From positions 186,001 through 250,000 of the forward strand of contig NZ_SZQL01000003.1 in NCBI RefSeq assembly GCF_005233845.1: 64,000 bases of DNA, in the 5' to 3' direction. The DNA comes from Ilyomonas limi. GTDB lineage: Bacteria; Bacteroidota; Bacteroidia; Chitinophagales; Chitinophagaceae. Under the pieces are notes generated by a model. It saw only the letters and a program-made list of their open reading frames with translations, made no database searches and was not told the DNA's origin. Position 1 is the stretch's first letter; every line of letters starts with the position of its first letter. Both the position numbers and the translations under genes were made by a program. This document shows, piece by piece, positions 34,052-42,974 of this stretch.

Positions 34052-34618
34052 CTAAATTGCCATCATTTCTTTTTCCTTAGCTGCCAGATGCTTATCTACC
34101 AGCGCAATAAAGCGGTCGGTCAGTTCCTGCACACTATTTTCTGCATCTTTACTCGCATCTTCACTCAGGTCGCCATCTTTTTGCAGTTTTTTTATCTGCT
34201 CTATAGTGTCGCGGCGAATGCTGCGGATGGCTACCTTGGACTGTTCGCCCTCGTTGCTGGCTTTTCTGAATAGTTCGCGGCGGCGCTCTTCGGTAAGCGG
34301 CGGCAAAAACAAGCGAATCTGGTTGCCATCGTTTTGCGGGGTAATGCCAATATTGGCAGCCATAATAGACCGCTCAATAGCCTGCAGCATTTTTTTTTCC
34401 CAGGGCTGAATACTAATGGTACGGACATCTAAGACCGATACATTGGCAACCTGGTTGATGGGTGTGGGAGCACCGTAATATTCAACGAATATACCATCGA
34501 GCATGGTGGGGTTGGCTTTACCTGCACGTATTTTGGTAAGTTCTGTTTCCAAATGACTAATCGCTTTTTTCATAGAAGATTCCGCATCCTCTAACAGCAA
34601 TTCCAGTTCCTCAGTCAT
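34052..34618 (-). CDS. frr: Ribosome recycling factor
   Basis: 188 residues, three-helix bundle plus insert domain. Marks: AISHLETELTKIRAGKANPTMLDGIFVEYYGAPTPINQVANVSV and LPPLTEERRRELFRKA. It splits post-termination ribosomes with EF-G. It precedes scpA by 61 bp on the same strand, and a TAGATTTG -7 element lies 28 bp upstream of the ATG. Confidence 0.97.
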   Translation of the reverse strand: MTEELELLLEDAESSMKKAISHLETELTKIRAGKANPTMLDGIFVEYYGAPTPINQVANVSVLDVRTISIQPWEKKMLQAIERSIMAANIGITPQNDGNQIRLFLPPLTEERRRELFRKASNEGEQSKVAIRSIRRDTIEQIKKLQKDGDLSEDASKDAENSVQELTDRFIALVDKHLAAKEKEMMAI

Positions 34619-34646
34619 AATATGTATAATTTATTTAAAACAGGCG

Positions 34647-34654
34647 CAAATCTA
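34647..34654 (-). promoter_or_regulatory. -7 promoter element of frr
   Basis: On the minus strand TAGATTTG matches TAnnTTTG, 28 bp upstream of the frr ATG. Confidence 0.55.
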
Positions 34655-34722
34655 AGGAATAGCGAAAGATGCGGCTTAAAAACTTGGTGAAATGTCCGAA
34701 CCGGAATTTTATGTGGTTAGGC

Positions 34723-34753
34723 TCCTGCCCAGGCTGTTGTCAGCCGGGCAGGA
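34723..34753. repeat. GC-rich hairpin in the frr/AlkA intergenic region
   Basis: TCCTGCCC (34723-34730) pairs with GGGCAGGA (34746-34753), and inside GGCTG pairs with CAGCC around TTGT, with one bulged A. That is 13 bp of nearly perfect stem and the most GC-rich point in 34619-35019, which otherwise shows no gene. It may be an intergenic repeat or a structured RNA; neither neighbour obviously needs a terminator there. Confidence 0.35.
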
Positions 34754-35019
34754 ATTAGCAGGATTACCTGCAAAAGGTCGGTTATTTTTATTGAATCGCA
34801 TCCTGGCGAACTACACGGCGAAGTTTCGTTCCATTGCAGATTATTATGAAACTACACTCTCTAACATAAATTGATTTAGAATAAATTACCTGCATTCCGG
34901 ATGGTGATACACCTCCAGATAAAAAATAAAGCTATCAGCAGAGAAGACATCCAACCATAAGTAAGGCCATTTAGTTGTTAATGTACTTTGTGTCTTATAC
35001 CTCAGCAGTTCCAATCAAC

Positions 35020-35625
35020 TTAAGCATCGGGCACATTATCTTTCCAGCGCCACAAGTGCATACAGGCGTAGGTGCGGTATGGTTTCCATTTGGCAGAAAG
35101 TTGTAGCATTTTTTCTTTCAGTGCTTTTTTTTCGGTTGTTTTAATGTTGTATAGTTTTATCATGGCTTGCTGTATGCCCAGGTCGTCTGCTGCAAACACG
35201 TCTTCGCGCCCAAGCGTAAACATCAGCAACATTTCTACTGTCCACTGACCAACACCTTTTATCTGCGTAAGCAATGCTATAATGGCTTCGTTGCTCATAG
35301 ATAGCAACGTATGGTCTTCTATCTGGTGTTCTATACAAAAGCGGGCTACATTGTGTACATAACTTACTTTGGCATTACTCAATCCAATGGCACGCAATGC
35401 TTCGGGTGCTGTAGCCAATACCTGCTGCGGCGTGGGTTCTTCGCCGTTGTATAAAGCTAAAAAACGATGGTAGATAACTTTGGCTACTTTGGTACTTAGC
35501 TGCTGGCTCATAATGCTGGCCATCAGCCGTAAAGGAATATTTTGCCGGGAGTACAATGGTTCTGCCGGCTCACGAATAATGGCAGCTAATTTTTTATCTT
35601 TTGATAAATGCGAAACATAATCCAT
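35020..35625 (-). CDS. DNA-3-methyladenine glycosylase, HhH-GPD family (AlkA-like)
   Basis: 201 residues. The helix-hairpin-helix plus Gly/Pro/Asp loop is IKGVGQWTVEMLLMFTLGREDVFAADDLGIQQA, with the catalytic Asp in ADDLG. It lacks the N-terminal AlkA beta domain and the 4Fe-4S cluster cysteines, so it is the short MAG1/AlkA-like form. It excises alkylated purines in base excision repair. It is divergent from mnmD with 77 bp between starts. Confidence 0.9.
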   Translation of the reverse strand: MDYVSHLSKDKKLAAIIREPAEPLYSRQNIPLRLMASIMSQQLSTKVAKVIYHRFLALYNGEEPTPQQVLATAPEALRAIGLSNAKVSYVHNVARFCIEHQIEDHTLLSMSNEAIIALLTQIKGVGQWTVEMLLMFTLGREDVFAADDLGIQQAMIKLYNIKTTEKKALKEKMLQLSAKWKPYRTYACMHLWRWKDNVPDA

Positions 35626-35656
35626 GCAGGCAAATTAAGTAATATCAACGTATAAA

Positions 35657-35664
35657 TATGTTTG
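35657..35664 (+). promoter_or_regulatory. -7 promoter element of mnmD, decides its start
   Basis: TATGTTTG matches TAnnTTTG. It overlaps an in-frame ATG at 35658, which therefore cannot be the translation start; the next ATG at 35703 fits a leader of about 33 nt. Confidence 0.55.
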
Positions 35665-35702
35665 AATGGAAGTATTGTCTAAACCCTTTAATTTACACCT
35701 GC

Positions 35703-36359
35703 ATGCAACGCATCATTCAAACTACCGCCGATGGCTCGCCAACCATCGCTATTCCTGATATGCAGGTAACGTATCATAGCCGGCATGGTGCTGTGCAGGA
35801 AAGTAAGCACGTGTTTATACAAGCCGGCTTAATACCCTTGCTACAACAATATGAAACAGTGCGTGTATTTGAAATGGGATTTGGCACCGGATTGAATGCT
35901 TTGCTCACTTTAAAACAAGCCATACTGCAAAAGCAAGCCATATTTTACCAGGCAGTTGAGAAATATCCTTTAAACCATAACGAAATAAAAGAACTGGATT
36001 ATTCAGCAGTGTTGCCGCAAGCTTATTTTACCGCCTTGCACCAATGCAAGTGGAATGAGCCGGTGGCAATACATCCTTTTTTTACATTGCATAAAAGCAA
36101 CTCTTCGCTACAGGCATTTGAAGCTGCATTGCCTTTTCATCTTATTTATTATGATGCTTTTGCACCGGCTGCCCAGCCAGAATTGTGGACACAACAGATC
36201 TTTGAACAATTATATAATATGCTTATAACCAGCGGTGTACTGGTAACGTATTGCAGTAAAGGCGATGTACGGCGAAATATGCTGGCTGCTCATTTTAAGG
36301 TAGAAAAACTAGCTGGACCACCCGGAAAACGGGAAATGTTGCGGGCAATAAAACCTTAG
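35703..36359 (+). CDS. mnmD: tRNA 5-methylaminomethyl-2-thiouridine methyltransferase MnmD
   Basis: 218 residues from the ATG at 35703. The DUF752 methyltransferase domain is clear: DGSPTIAIPDMQVTYHSRHGAVQESKHVF, FEMGFGTGLNALL as the SAM site, and IYYDAFAPAAQPELW with YCSKGDVRRNM. MnmD performs the last step of mnm5s2U34 in tRNA wobble positions. There is no fused MnmC1 oxidase domain, as usual in this phylum. The promoter at 35657 supports the shorter start. Confidence 0.9.
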   Translation: MQRIIQTTADGSPTIAIPDMQVTYHSRHGAVQESKHVFIQAGLIPLLQQYETVRVFEMGFGTGLNALLTLKQAILQKQAIFYQAVEKYPLNHNEIKELDYSAVLPQAYFTALHQCKWNEPVAIHPFFTLHKSNSSLQAFEAALPFHLIYYDAFAPAAQPELWTQQIFEQLYNMLITSGVLVTYCSKGDVRRNMLAAHFKVEKLAGPPGKREMLRAIKP

Positions 36360-36870
36360 AATCTGGTACCTGCCGCCACAGGCGAAGCAACAATAAAAGC
36401 GGCAAAATGAAGCTGCCTGCCTGCAAAGGCGGGGTCTTTTCTTTACGCTTTTGTAGTTTTAACTTCTTAAATACTGTTCCAATTACGGTTAAACGGCAGA
36501 TAGCACCTGAGCAATAAATGGCACAATTATACTGGCTTATAAGTGCCGTTCAGCCTCCCCTTTTGCTACATAATGTTATGTTTTTGCGAAAGGCAGCCAT
36601 GCTTTTTCATTTAAAACCATGCATTTATTTTATATAAAATAAAATATCAAGCAACGCTGAGAACTTTAATAGCATCATGGTTTATGGTATTTTACATAAT
36701 TGTAATTTACGTATTTAATGGAATTAGCGTACTTAAAAGGTATTGCATGCAAGAGGGCCGGTACAGCAATAAAATAGCTCCCGGATACCGGCTAAAAGCA
36801 AAAACCAGTACTTTTGCACCAATTTTGCTAATCTGACTTTTACTGTTAGACTAACTCTTAAACCATTTTC
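36360..36870. promoter_or_regulatory. Intergenic region with palindrome and promoter of the WecA/MraY-family gene
   Basis: No gene is seen. A perfect 20-bp AT palindrome lies at 36624-36643 (TTTATTTTAT/ATAAAATAAA), which could bind a regulator or merely bend DNA. A -7 element TACTTTTG at 36809-36816 lies 54 bp before the ATG at 36871. Confidence 0.4.
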
Positions 36871-38019
36871 ATGCAGCAGATTATAGTAGGGGCGGTCGTA
36901 GCTTTCTTTATTAGTTTTTACTTAATACCTATCCTTATAGAGCTGGCTAAGTCCAAACAACTGGTGGATATACCCGATGCCCGTAAGATTCACAAAGACC
37001 CGGTTCCGCGTTTTGGTGGCATTGGTATATTTTCAGGTTTTTTGTTCAGTTTGCTGCTGAGTGCCAGTATTAATAATAGTTTTTTAGAGTTTCAGTATCT
37101 TATCGCAGCTTTTCTCATTGTGTTTTTTCTGGGTGTGGGCGATGATATTATGATCCTTTCACCACTTAAAAAATTTATTGGTCAGTTAGCAGCTTCTTTT
37201 ATTCTGATAGTAAAAGGGCATTTACTCATCGATAATCTGTATGGCTTTTTGGGCATTCACGAGATACCGGTGCTCCTTAGTTATATACTTACCTACTTTA
37301 CTATTGTGGTTGTTATTAATGCCATCAACCTTATAGATGGCGTGGATGGTTTAGCAGGAAGTCTTAGCCTTATTTCCACGCTATTTTTTGGCTCCTGGTT
37401 TTATGTAAATGGCGATCTGGCTTATGCGCTTATCGCTTTTACACTGGCGGGTAGCATTGTTGCTTTTTTGTATTACAACTTCAATCCGGCAAAGATATTT
37501 ATGGGTGATGCCGGCTCGCTAATGCTTGGGCTAATCAATGCTATACTTGTCATCCGTTTTATTACTGCAGCGCCAACGGCTACTACTTTTACTGCAAGCG
37601 CCTCTCCGGCAGTAGGTTTTGGGTTGTTACTAATACCGCTAATGGACACATTGCGGGTGTTTTGCATTCGCCTGTATCAAAAAAAATCGCCTTTCTTCCC
37701 CGACCGCAATCACATTCATCATCTTTTTTTAGATAAAGGTTTTTCTTCACGTGCCACCACGCTTATTTTAGCAAGCCTCAGTCTTATTTTTTCGCTATTA
37801 TCTTTTGCCTGTGCATCATTCAATGTTACTGTTTTAATCCTGTTGCAGGCTGCTACTTTCTTTAGTGTGGTGTACCTGCTGTCGGTTTATCGGCCGGCGC
37901 ACGTACGGGTGCGTAAGAGCAAAGCCGGTAATATCATTATCGAAAGTACAGCACGCAAGCCGGGCTTTATTACCATTTTTTATAAACGCGAAAAAGCAGT
38001 AAGCGCCGAAGAGCAATAG
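36871..38019 (+). CDS. MraY/WecA-family undecaprenyl-phosphate sugar-1-phosphate transferase
   Basis: 382 residues, about ten transmembrane helices. Conserved cytoplasmic motifs: DIPDARKIHKDPVPRFGG near the N-terminus, GDDIMILSPLKKF, NAINLIDGVDGLAG, FMGDAGSLMLG and the HHLFLDKGFS histidine motif. It transfers a sugar 1-phosphate (WecA: GlcNAc-1-P) to undecaprenyl phosphate to start surface polysaccharide synthesis. The C-terminal 50 residues are a hydrophilic tail. The exact sugar cannot be read. No polysaccharide cluster follows directly. Confidence 0.9.
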   Translation: MQQIIVGAVVAFFISFYLIPILIELAKSKQLVDIPDARKIHKDPVPRFGGIGIFSGFLFSLLLSASINNSFLEFQYLIAAFLIVFFLGVGDDIMILSPLKKFIGQLAASFILIVKGHLLIDNLYGFLGIHEIPVLLSYILTYFTIVVVINAINLIDGVDGLAGSLSLISTLFFGSWFYVNGDLAYALIAFTLAGSIVAFLYYNFNPAKIFMGDAGSLMLGLINAILVIRFITAAPTATTFTASASPAVGFGLLLIPLMDTLRVFCIRLYQKKSPFFPDRNHIHHLFLDKGFSSRATTLILASLSLIFSLLSFACASFNVTVLILLQAATFFSVVYLLSVYRPAHVRVRKSKAGNIIIESTARKPGFITIFYKREKAVSAEEQ

Positions 38020-38140
38020 CGGATATTGTGTAAGTTTACAGGTATCAAACCACAAGCTGGAAGATCAGGAATTTATAGCGAACGCATAATGATGCTTCTT
38101 TGAAAATAGTATTAAAAGAAGCATACTCATTTATATTAAA

Positions 38141-38172
38141 AAGAAGAAAACACCTGGTGGTGTTTTCTTCTT
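38141..38172. terminator. Bidirectional terminator, 14-bp perfect stem
   Basis: AAGAAGAAAACACC (38141-38154) and GGTGTTTTCTTCTT (38159-38172) pair perfectly around TGGT, followed by TTTT. It lies about 120 bp after the WecA/MraY-family gene. The rest of 38020-38586 shows no gene. Confidence 0.8.
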
Positions 38173-38483
38173 TTTTGCGGTACAAGCTTGTAGTACAATA
38201 ATGAGGCTGCAGAGGCGTCGCACACTGCAACTAAAGAATACCTGCTGGGCATGTAAGCGAGTACGTTTTTTACCGCCGGGGAATAGAAGTTTACGCAGGA
38301 AGTACGCAGAGATAACATAAAAACGGCTGAACCCATTTATGTGCATTTTTTACTAACATCCAGCTCACAGTTCAAATAGTGGGCTATAGAGAAGGTTTGA
38401 TTATAGTAATAGATTCATCCATTGTATATTTTTTCCAATCCTGCTTATCTCACTTATCTCAAAAAATCCCGGTTCAGGCAACA

Positions 38484-38517
38484 AAAAGTTCCGGACCATT
38501 CATTGGCCGGAACTTTT
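38484..38517 (-). terminator. Terminator of the secreted-protein gene
   Basis: AAAAGTTCCGG (38484-38494) and CCGGAACTTTT (38507-38517) form a perfect 11-bp stem around a 12-nt loop, 70 bp beyond the stop of the leftward gene at 38587. Confidence 0.7.
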
Positions 38518-38586
38518 GCTTTAATTGATCTTACTCCGATAATCTGGTTAATCCTGAACATCTTTCCAAATGCGTACTAACGACTC

Positions 38587-39000
38587 TTATTTTGAACTTT
38601 TAACCACTACCTCCTGCACAGTTCTGGTAACGGTAGTAATGTCGAACGATTGCTTGTAAGTATCAGCACCTTTGATGATAAAGGTCAGACGGGCCTCGCC
38701 GGGCTCTTTCACCAGCACTACTTTTTTATCAAAGTTTTTATCATTGTACGTTTGCTGATATACTACATCGCCATATTCATTTTTAATAATGAGGTCAAAC
38801 TTTGCAGCTTCTGCATTATCGTATTTTACATTGAATACGATTCCATTGTCGGTCGTTTCTACGTACTGGATGTTGTTTTGATTGGTCTTTTCGTTTTTAC
38901 CCGTAGCTGGTGCTGCCATAGCAGTAAGTGATGCGGTACTTACTAATACGGCTACTAACATTGCTTTTCTAAAATTTAATACTTGCTTTTTCATAAACAT
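38587..39000 (-). CDS. Small secreted protein, unknown function
   Basis: 137 residues (or 135 from the second Met at 38994). A signal peptide MKKQVLNFRKAMLVAVLVSTASLTAMAAP is followed by about 105 residues of beta-rich sequence with GIVFNVKYDN, KFDLIIKNEYGDVVYQQTY and DITTVTRTVQEVVVKSS, which looks like one immunoglobulin-like strand set. It has no cysteines in the mature part. Such proteins are often abundant in Chitinophagaceae, but I recognise no named family. Monocistronic, with its own terminator. Confidence 0.7.
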   Translation of the reverse strand: MFMKKQVLNFRKAMLVAVLVSTASLTAMAAPATGKNEKTNQNNIQYVETTDNGIVFNVKYDNAEAAKFDLIIKNEYGDVVYQQTYNDKNFDKKVVLVKEPGEARLTFIIKGADTYKQSFDITTVTRTVQEVVVKSSK

Positions 39001-39226
39001 TGCTTTTTTAATTGTTAATCAATAAAAGGCAACAACCGGAAAAATTTTACTATAGCAAGGTCTCGTGCAGGCAAAGCAATGGCGCTATAGCAGCAATCTT
39101 ATGAAATATGAAACAAGCAAAACTGGAAGCAAGCGGGAAAACCTTACGGCGGGTACTGACTACTAAGCTTTGGTGTAAGGCTGTATGTTTTATTTTTGAC
39201 GGCACAAAGGTAAGGTACTTTTTTGT

Positions 39227-39247
39227 ATTGTGTACATTTTACACAAT
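39227..39247. promoter_or_regulatory. Operator-like dyad upstream of the DUF3072 gene
   Basis: ATTGTGTA (39227-39234) and TACACAAT (39240-39247) are perfect inverted repeats around CATTT, about 72 bp before the ATG at 39319. Half-site TGTGTA or TACACA would suit a dimeric repressor. It lies in the shared region between the leftward gene at 39000 and the rightward gene. Nothing else is seen in 39001-39318 apart from AT-rich sequence. Confidence 0.35.
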
Positions 39248-39318
39248 TGATAACATTAAGTTAATGCACCAATATTGGTTTGCTTTTTGTTTTATTATTT
39301 GCTAAAAATTGTAGCATT

Positions 39319-39564
39319 ATGGCAAAAAATGAAAAGAACCAGGTATCGCAAGCCAACACCAACATTTCCGGCTCTAATACCCAAAAAGATCCGGATGAAT
39401 GGACAACCAGCGATGAGCCAATGACCGGCGCACAAAAAAGCTATTTAAAAACATTGTCGGACGAGGCAAATGAGGAGTTTGACGAAAACCTCACCAAGGC
39501 AGAAGCCTCCAGGCGCATAGATGAATTGCAGCATAAAACCGGCAGAGGATTGAACAATCAGTAG
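39319..39564 (+). CDS. DUF3072 family protein
   Basis: 81 residues from the ATG at 39319; an upstream frame to 39280 adds hydrophobic residues without homology. The conserved part is DPDEWTTSDEPMTGAQKSYL, then KTLSDEANEEFDENLTKAEASRRIDEL, the complete DUF3072 pattern. It is highly charged and soluble. The domain is found in small proteins of many bacteria without a defined function. A very long terminator hairpin follows. Confidence 0.85.
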   Translation: MAKNEKNQVSQANTNISGSNTQKDPDEWTTSDEPMTGAQKSYLKTLSDEANEEFDENLTKAEASRRIDELQHKTGRGLNNQ

Positions 39565-39586
39565 CATTTTAAATAGCTATATTTCT

Positions 39587-39636
39587 CTAAAACTAAAAGC
39601 ACCTGCAAAACTGTTTGCAGGTGCTTTTAGTTTTAG
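39587..39636. terminator. Bidirectional terminator, 23-bp perfect stem
   Basis: 39587-39609 and 39614-39636 are perfectly complementary over 23 bp around the loop ACTG, with AAAACTAAAAGCACC on one arm and GGTGCTTTTAGTTTT on the other. It lies between the convergent DUF3072 and EnvC-like genes. It is exceptionally long for a terminator. Confidence 0.85.
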
Positions 39637-39715
39637 CCTTGTAGCCTGAATCTTGTACTCTTTTTCGTAATGTATATCTTGATGCTGTCCTCTTATCTCT
39701 TGTACCTCCATCCAT

Positions 39716-41107
39716 TTATTTACCGCTTAGCCAGCCTGTAGGATTTAAGAAATTGCCCTGTTCATTAGATACCATAAAAGTAACCATACCGCCGCCATCA
39801 TCACTGTTGGCAGCCCTTCCTATTACAGTGCCGGCATGTACTTTATCGTTCCGGTTTACACTTACAGTTGCTAAATGGCTGTACGTAGTAAAATATTTAC
39901 CATGCCGCACTACCACCATCCGCTCGTCACCTAAGTCCACCACTGCCGATACTTCGCCGTCAGCCACCGATTTTACGGTTGTACCGGTTGGCACGGCAAT
40001 ATCTATTCCGTCGCTGGTACCATGCAATGGCGTACCTGGAATTTCATAAACACCGAATGGTATAACAATAGTACCTGCATTTACCGGCCAAGGCAAGCGT
40101 CCGCGATTATTTTCAAAGTTTATAGAAGCCGTCAGGTTTTCTTCCGTTGATTCCAGCGCGCTGTATGTACGGTTGCTATTACGTGCCGGTGTTGTAGTAG
40201 TTGGCGGGGCTATAGCCGCCGTAGTATTGTTGGGTGCAGGCGTAGCAGCACCATTGTTGGCAGCGCCGTTGTTGGCTGCCTGGGCTTGCTGTACCTGTTG
40301 TTCAGCCAGTTTGCGTTTGCGTTCTTCCTCTCTTTGTTTAGCTATTTGTGCCTGGCGTTCTGCTTCTCTGCGCTTTGCTTCGGCTACTTCGCGGCGAATG
40401 ATTTCCTGCAACTGGTTGTTCAGTTTTTTACGGGTTCTTTCCCTGTCCTGTATTTGCGAAGCCAGTTCTTTTTCCTGCCCTTTCAGGTCTTGTACTGCTT
40501 CATCTTTCTCTTTGCGGTCGGCTTCCATTTGCTTTAGCTGCTTGCCCTGCTCCTGCAGCGTATTGCTCTTTTCGGTCTTGCTTGCTTTCAGGTTACTCAT
40601 TTTGGTTTGCAACAGGTTTTGCGTTTTCAAAATATTATCCACCTGCGTTTCGCGGTATTGACGGTAACTTCTGAGGTAAGTCACGCGTTTCATAGCATCA
40701 TTGAAAGAGTTGGCCGAAAAAATAAAGTTGAGATAATCGTAACTGCTGCGGTTGCGATAGGCAAACACGAGACTCTTGGCATAATTTGCCTTTAATGTAT
40801 CCAGTTCTTTTTTATAACGATAAATATCGAGGTTATTGTGGTAAATTTCATCATCAATATTGCGCAACTGCTTATTGATGCTGCTAACCAGTTCTGCGCG
40901 TGCTTTTATTTTGCGCTGCACCAGCGCCAACTGGCTAAGCGATTGCTTTTTACTCTTTTTAATGTCGGCAAGCGTACTGTTCAGGTCAGCCAGCTCGCGC
41001 TGCAATTGTTGTTGCTTTTTTTGTATTTCTTCTTTTGTTTGCTGGGCAAATGCTGCTGTGGCACCTATTGCCAGCATCATTACTAAAACTACCAGTTGCT
41101 TAAACAT
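39716..41107 (-). CDS. EnvC-like murein hydrolase activator with degenerate LytM (M23) domain
   Basis: 463 residues. Signal peptide MFKQLVVLVMMLAIGATAAFAQ, long coiled coil about 25-255, a low-complexity linker rich in Asn/Ala/Thr (about 265-325), then a C-terminal LytM-type domain (GIDIAVPTGTTVKSVADGEVSAVV). The zinc ligands of active M23 peptidases are mostly missing: the first His of HxGxD is replaced (TSDGIDI), and HLHFE reads MVTFM, while YSHL is kept. This matches EnvC, which activates amidases without cutting. It probably controls cell separation in the periplasm. The DUF4292 gene lies 73 bp upstream. Confidence 0.88.
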   Translation of the reverse strand: MFKQLVVLVMMLAIGATAAFAQQTKEEIQKKQQQLQRELADLNSTLADIKKSKKQSLSQLALVQRKIKARAELVSSINKQLRNIDDEIYHNNLDIYRYKKELDTLKANYAKSLVFAYRNRSSYDYLNFIFSANSFNDAMKRVTYLRSYRQYRETQVDNILKTQNLLQTKMSNLKASKTEKSNTLQEQGKQLKQMEADRKEKDEAVQDLKGQEKELASQIQDRERTRKKLNNQLQEIIRREVAEAKRREAERQAQIAKQREEERKRKLAEQQVQQAQAANNGAANNGAATPAPNNTTAAIAPPTTTTPARNSNRTYSALESTEENLTASINFENNRGRLPWPVNAGTIVIPFGVYEIPGTPLHGTSDGIDIAVPTGTTVKSVADGEVSAVVDLGDERMVVVRHGKYFTTYSHLATVSVNRNDKVHAGTVIGRAANSDDGGGMVTFMVSNEQGNFLNPTGWLSGK

Positions 41108-41180
41108 GTAAACCGTTTTGTAAGGATTAATAAAATTAACTGCCTGCAGTGTGTACAGTACGTTGTATAGCTGTTAATTA

Positions 41181-42026
41181 TTATTTGCTTTTATAACTTT
41201 TTGGAATATTAAATGGAAAAGTTTGCGGCTGGTCGAAAGTATATTGCTTAAACTCGAGACTAACATCCAGCTTTGCCTTTTCTGCTACCGATATTTTGCG
41301 CACGGTAGAAAAATAAAAATTATTCACTTTATCATAATTGCTATAGGTAATATCAGCCGTGCGGTTTTTATCGGGATCAATATCATCCAGCTTGCTATGC
41401 AGCATGAGCAACGTGTTTTTGTCTAAAGTAAGCAGGTTTTTAAATACATCTCCTGCCATCAATATTAAAATAGCATCATCACTATATTTATACGAAACAA
41501 TATTGCTATCAAGATAAATAGGATTGCCGATAAGAATATGCTGCATGTTATCGAAATCTAATGGCACATGTGTCAAATCCTGCAGGTATTGTATAGATCT
41601 AAACTGTACCACTTTATCCAGCTTGTTCATCAGCTTTACGCTGTCTTTAGTAATAATGACTCTAAAACCTTCAATACCAAAAGCGCCGGTGAGCGACAGC
41701 CAGATGATGCTGTCTTTTTGCATACGCAAATATACCGTAGCCTGTCCGTTGCCTTCGCTACCGTCGTAGTCCATTTTTACTTTGGCAGTAAATGTTTTAA
41801 AGTTAATTGTACGATTACCTAATGTGTCAACAATATTCCTGATTATTTGGGCAGTATCTACCTTATTGGCAGCGGTATCGGGCGCAACGGCAGATGCAGT
41901 ATCTTTTGTAGTAATAACGGCGCCAATGCGCTGCACTTTTTTTGCAGGGCGGCAGGCAGCAAACGCTACCATTAAAAAAAAACCTGCAGCTACAATGCGA
42001 TTGATAATACGAATACGTTTTTTCAT
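41181..42026 (-). CDS. DUF4292 lipoprotein
   Basis: 281 residues. Lipoprotein signal with Cys25 (LMVAFAACRPAKK), then a domain spanning about 60-280: NFKTFTAKVKMDYDGSEGNGQATVYLRMQKDSIIWLSL and FEQYTFDQP-like segments. DUF4292 proteins resemble LolA/LolB-type half-barrels, so a role in lipid or lipoprotein handling at the envelope is possible. It stands between dut and the envC-like gene, an arrangement I associate with Bacteroidota. Confidence 0.88.
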   Translation of the reverse strand: MKKRIRIINRIVAAGFFLMVAFAACRPAKKVQRIGAVITTKDTASAVAPDTAANKVDTAQIIRNIVDTLGNRTINFKTFTAKVKMDYDGSEGNGQATVYLRMQKDSIIWLSLTGAFGIEGFRVIITKDSVKLMNKLDKVVQFRSIQYLQDLTHVPLDFDNMQHILIGNPIYLDSNIVSYKYSDDAILILMAGDVFKNLLTLDKNTLLMLHSKLDDIDPDKNRTADITYSNYDKVNNFYFSTVRKISVAEKAKLDVSLEFKQYTFDQPQTFPFNIPKSYKSK

Positions 42027-42089
42027 TCTTGTTATTAAAATAGCTGCTTTAAAAAGAAGCTGTAGTTTTTACAATGCTTAACCTGTTAT

Positions 42090-42533
42090 TTATTCCTTTC
42101 CCGTATGCCCAAAGCCGCCAGCACCCCTTGCTGTTTCCATAATTTCGTTTACTTCCATCCATTCTACCTGCTCCGCCTTTTGAATAACTATTTGGGCAAT
42201 CCGATCGCCGGGCCGAATGGTGTGCGGCTCGTTCGATAAATTGATTAATATCACTTTTATCTCGCCACGATAATCTGCATCAATTGTGCCCGGACTATTG
42301 AGGCAGGTAATACCGTGATTGATGGCTAAACCGCTGCGCGGACGCACCTGCGCTTCGTAGCCATCGGGCAATTGGATGTACAACCCTGTGGCTACTAAAC
42401 TCCGCTCCAAAGGTTGTAAAGTAACGGGTGCCGGAATGTGTGCGCGAATATCCATACCAGCAGCGCCTGCCGTGGCATACTGCGGCAACGGATTGGGCGA
42501 ACGGTTAATAATCTGAACTACCGGTTTTTTCAC
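42090..42533 (-). CDS. dut: dUTP diphosphatase
   Basis: 147 residues from the GTG at 42533, the usual length; the frame stays open to 42593, but the added 20 residues are outside the family. Dut motifs: [44 protein letters not shown] and [11 protein letters not shown] at the C-terminus. It hydrolyses dUTP to dUMP, keeping uracil out of DNA. A near-match to a -7 element (TACTTTG) immediately before the GTG suggests a leaderless or very short-leader transcript and supports this start. Confidence 0.92.
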   Translation of the reverse strand: MKKPVVQIINRSPNPLPQYATAGAAGMDIRAHIPAPVTLQPLERSLVATGLYIQLPDGYEAQVRPRSGLAINHGITCLNSPGTIDADYRGEIKVILINLSNEPHTIRPGDRIAQIVIQKAEQVEWMEVNEIMETARGAGGFGHTGKE

Positions 42534-42593
42534 TGCGGCAAAGTAAAGTAATTTGACATTAATGAGAGAATGCGTAAAGTGGAATACGGGCAA

Positions 42594-42974
42594 GCTCTAT
42601 TATGAATCATCGCATCCGTAGATTAATGTGAATGTTTTTCTCACAGATGGCGCAGATATGCACAGATAATGGGAGACAGGTAAATGGAAAAAATCAGTTG
42701 ATGAAGATATTGGAAGAATATAACCTAAGATTTCGAATGCCATTAAGATAAGCTTCGTAGGAGCGATGCGTTTAAAACTATAAACGTACCACTCCTAAGG
42801 AGCTTAATACAATACTCCATTAAACGATATTGAGCTAAAGCCTTGGGTTAGTACTATTAAACTAAGGATATCCGTTTACTTAACTTTTCTATGTGCGATA
42901 AGCATTATTATTGAGAACCTGAATATAAAAGGCTACTAAACTTTTTAATTGGTCCATCCGTTTTAACCTCAATA
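42594..42974. repeat. Intergenic region with CACAGAT-type repeat
   Basis: No gene is seen. TCTCACAGATGGCGCAGAT, then ATGCACAGATAATG at about 42640-42670, is of the CACAGATxxCGCAGAT type found between Bacteroidota genes. A second motif CTTCGTAGGAGCGATGCG at about 42749-42767 with the nearby ACTCCTAAGGAGC also looks repeat-like. Neither recurs elsewhere in this window. Confidence 0.35.

Noticed and set aside
34692-34874. 60-codon rightward frame between frr and the AlkA-like gene
   Set aside because: No similarity to known proteins, overlaps a GC-rich hairpin, no promoter or initiation signal.
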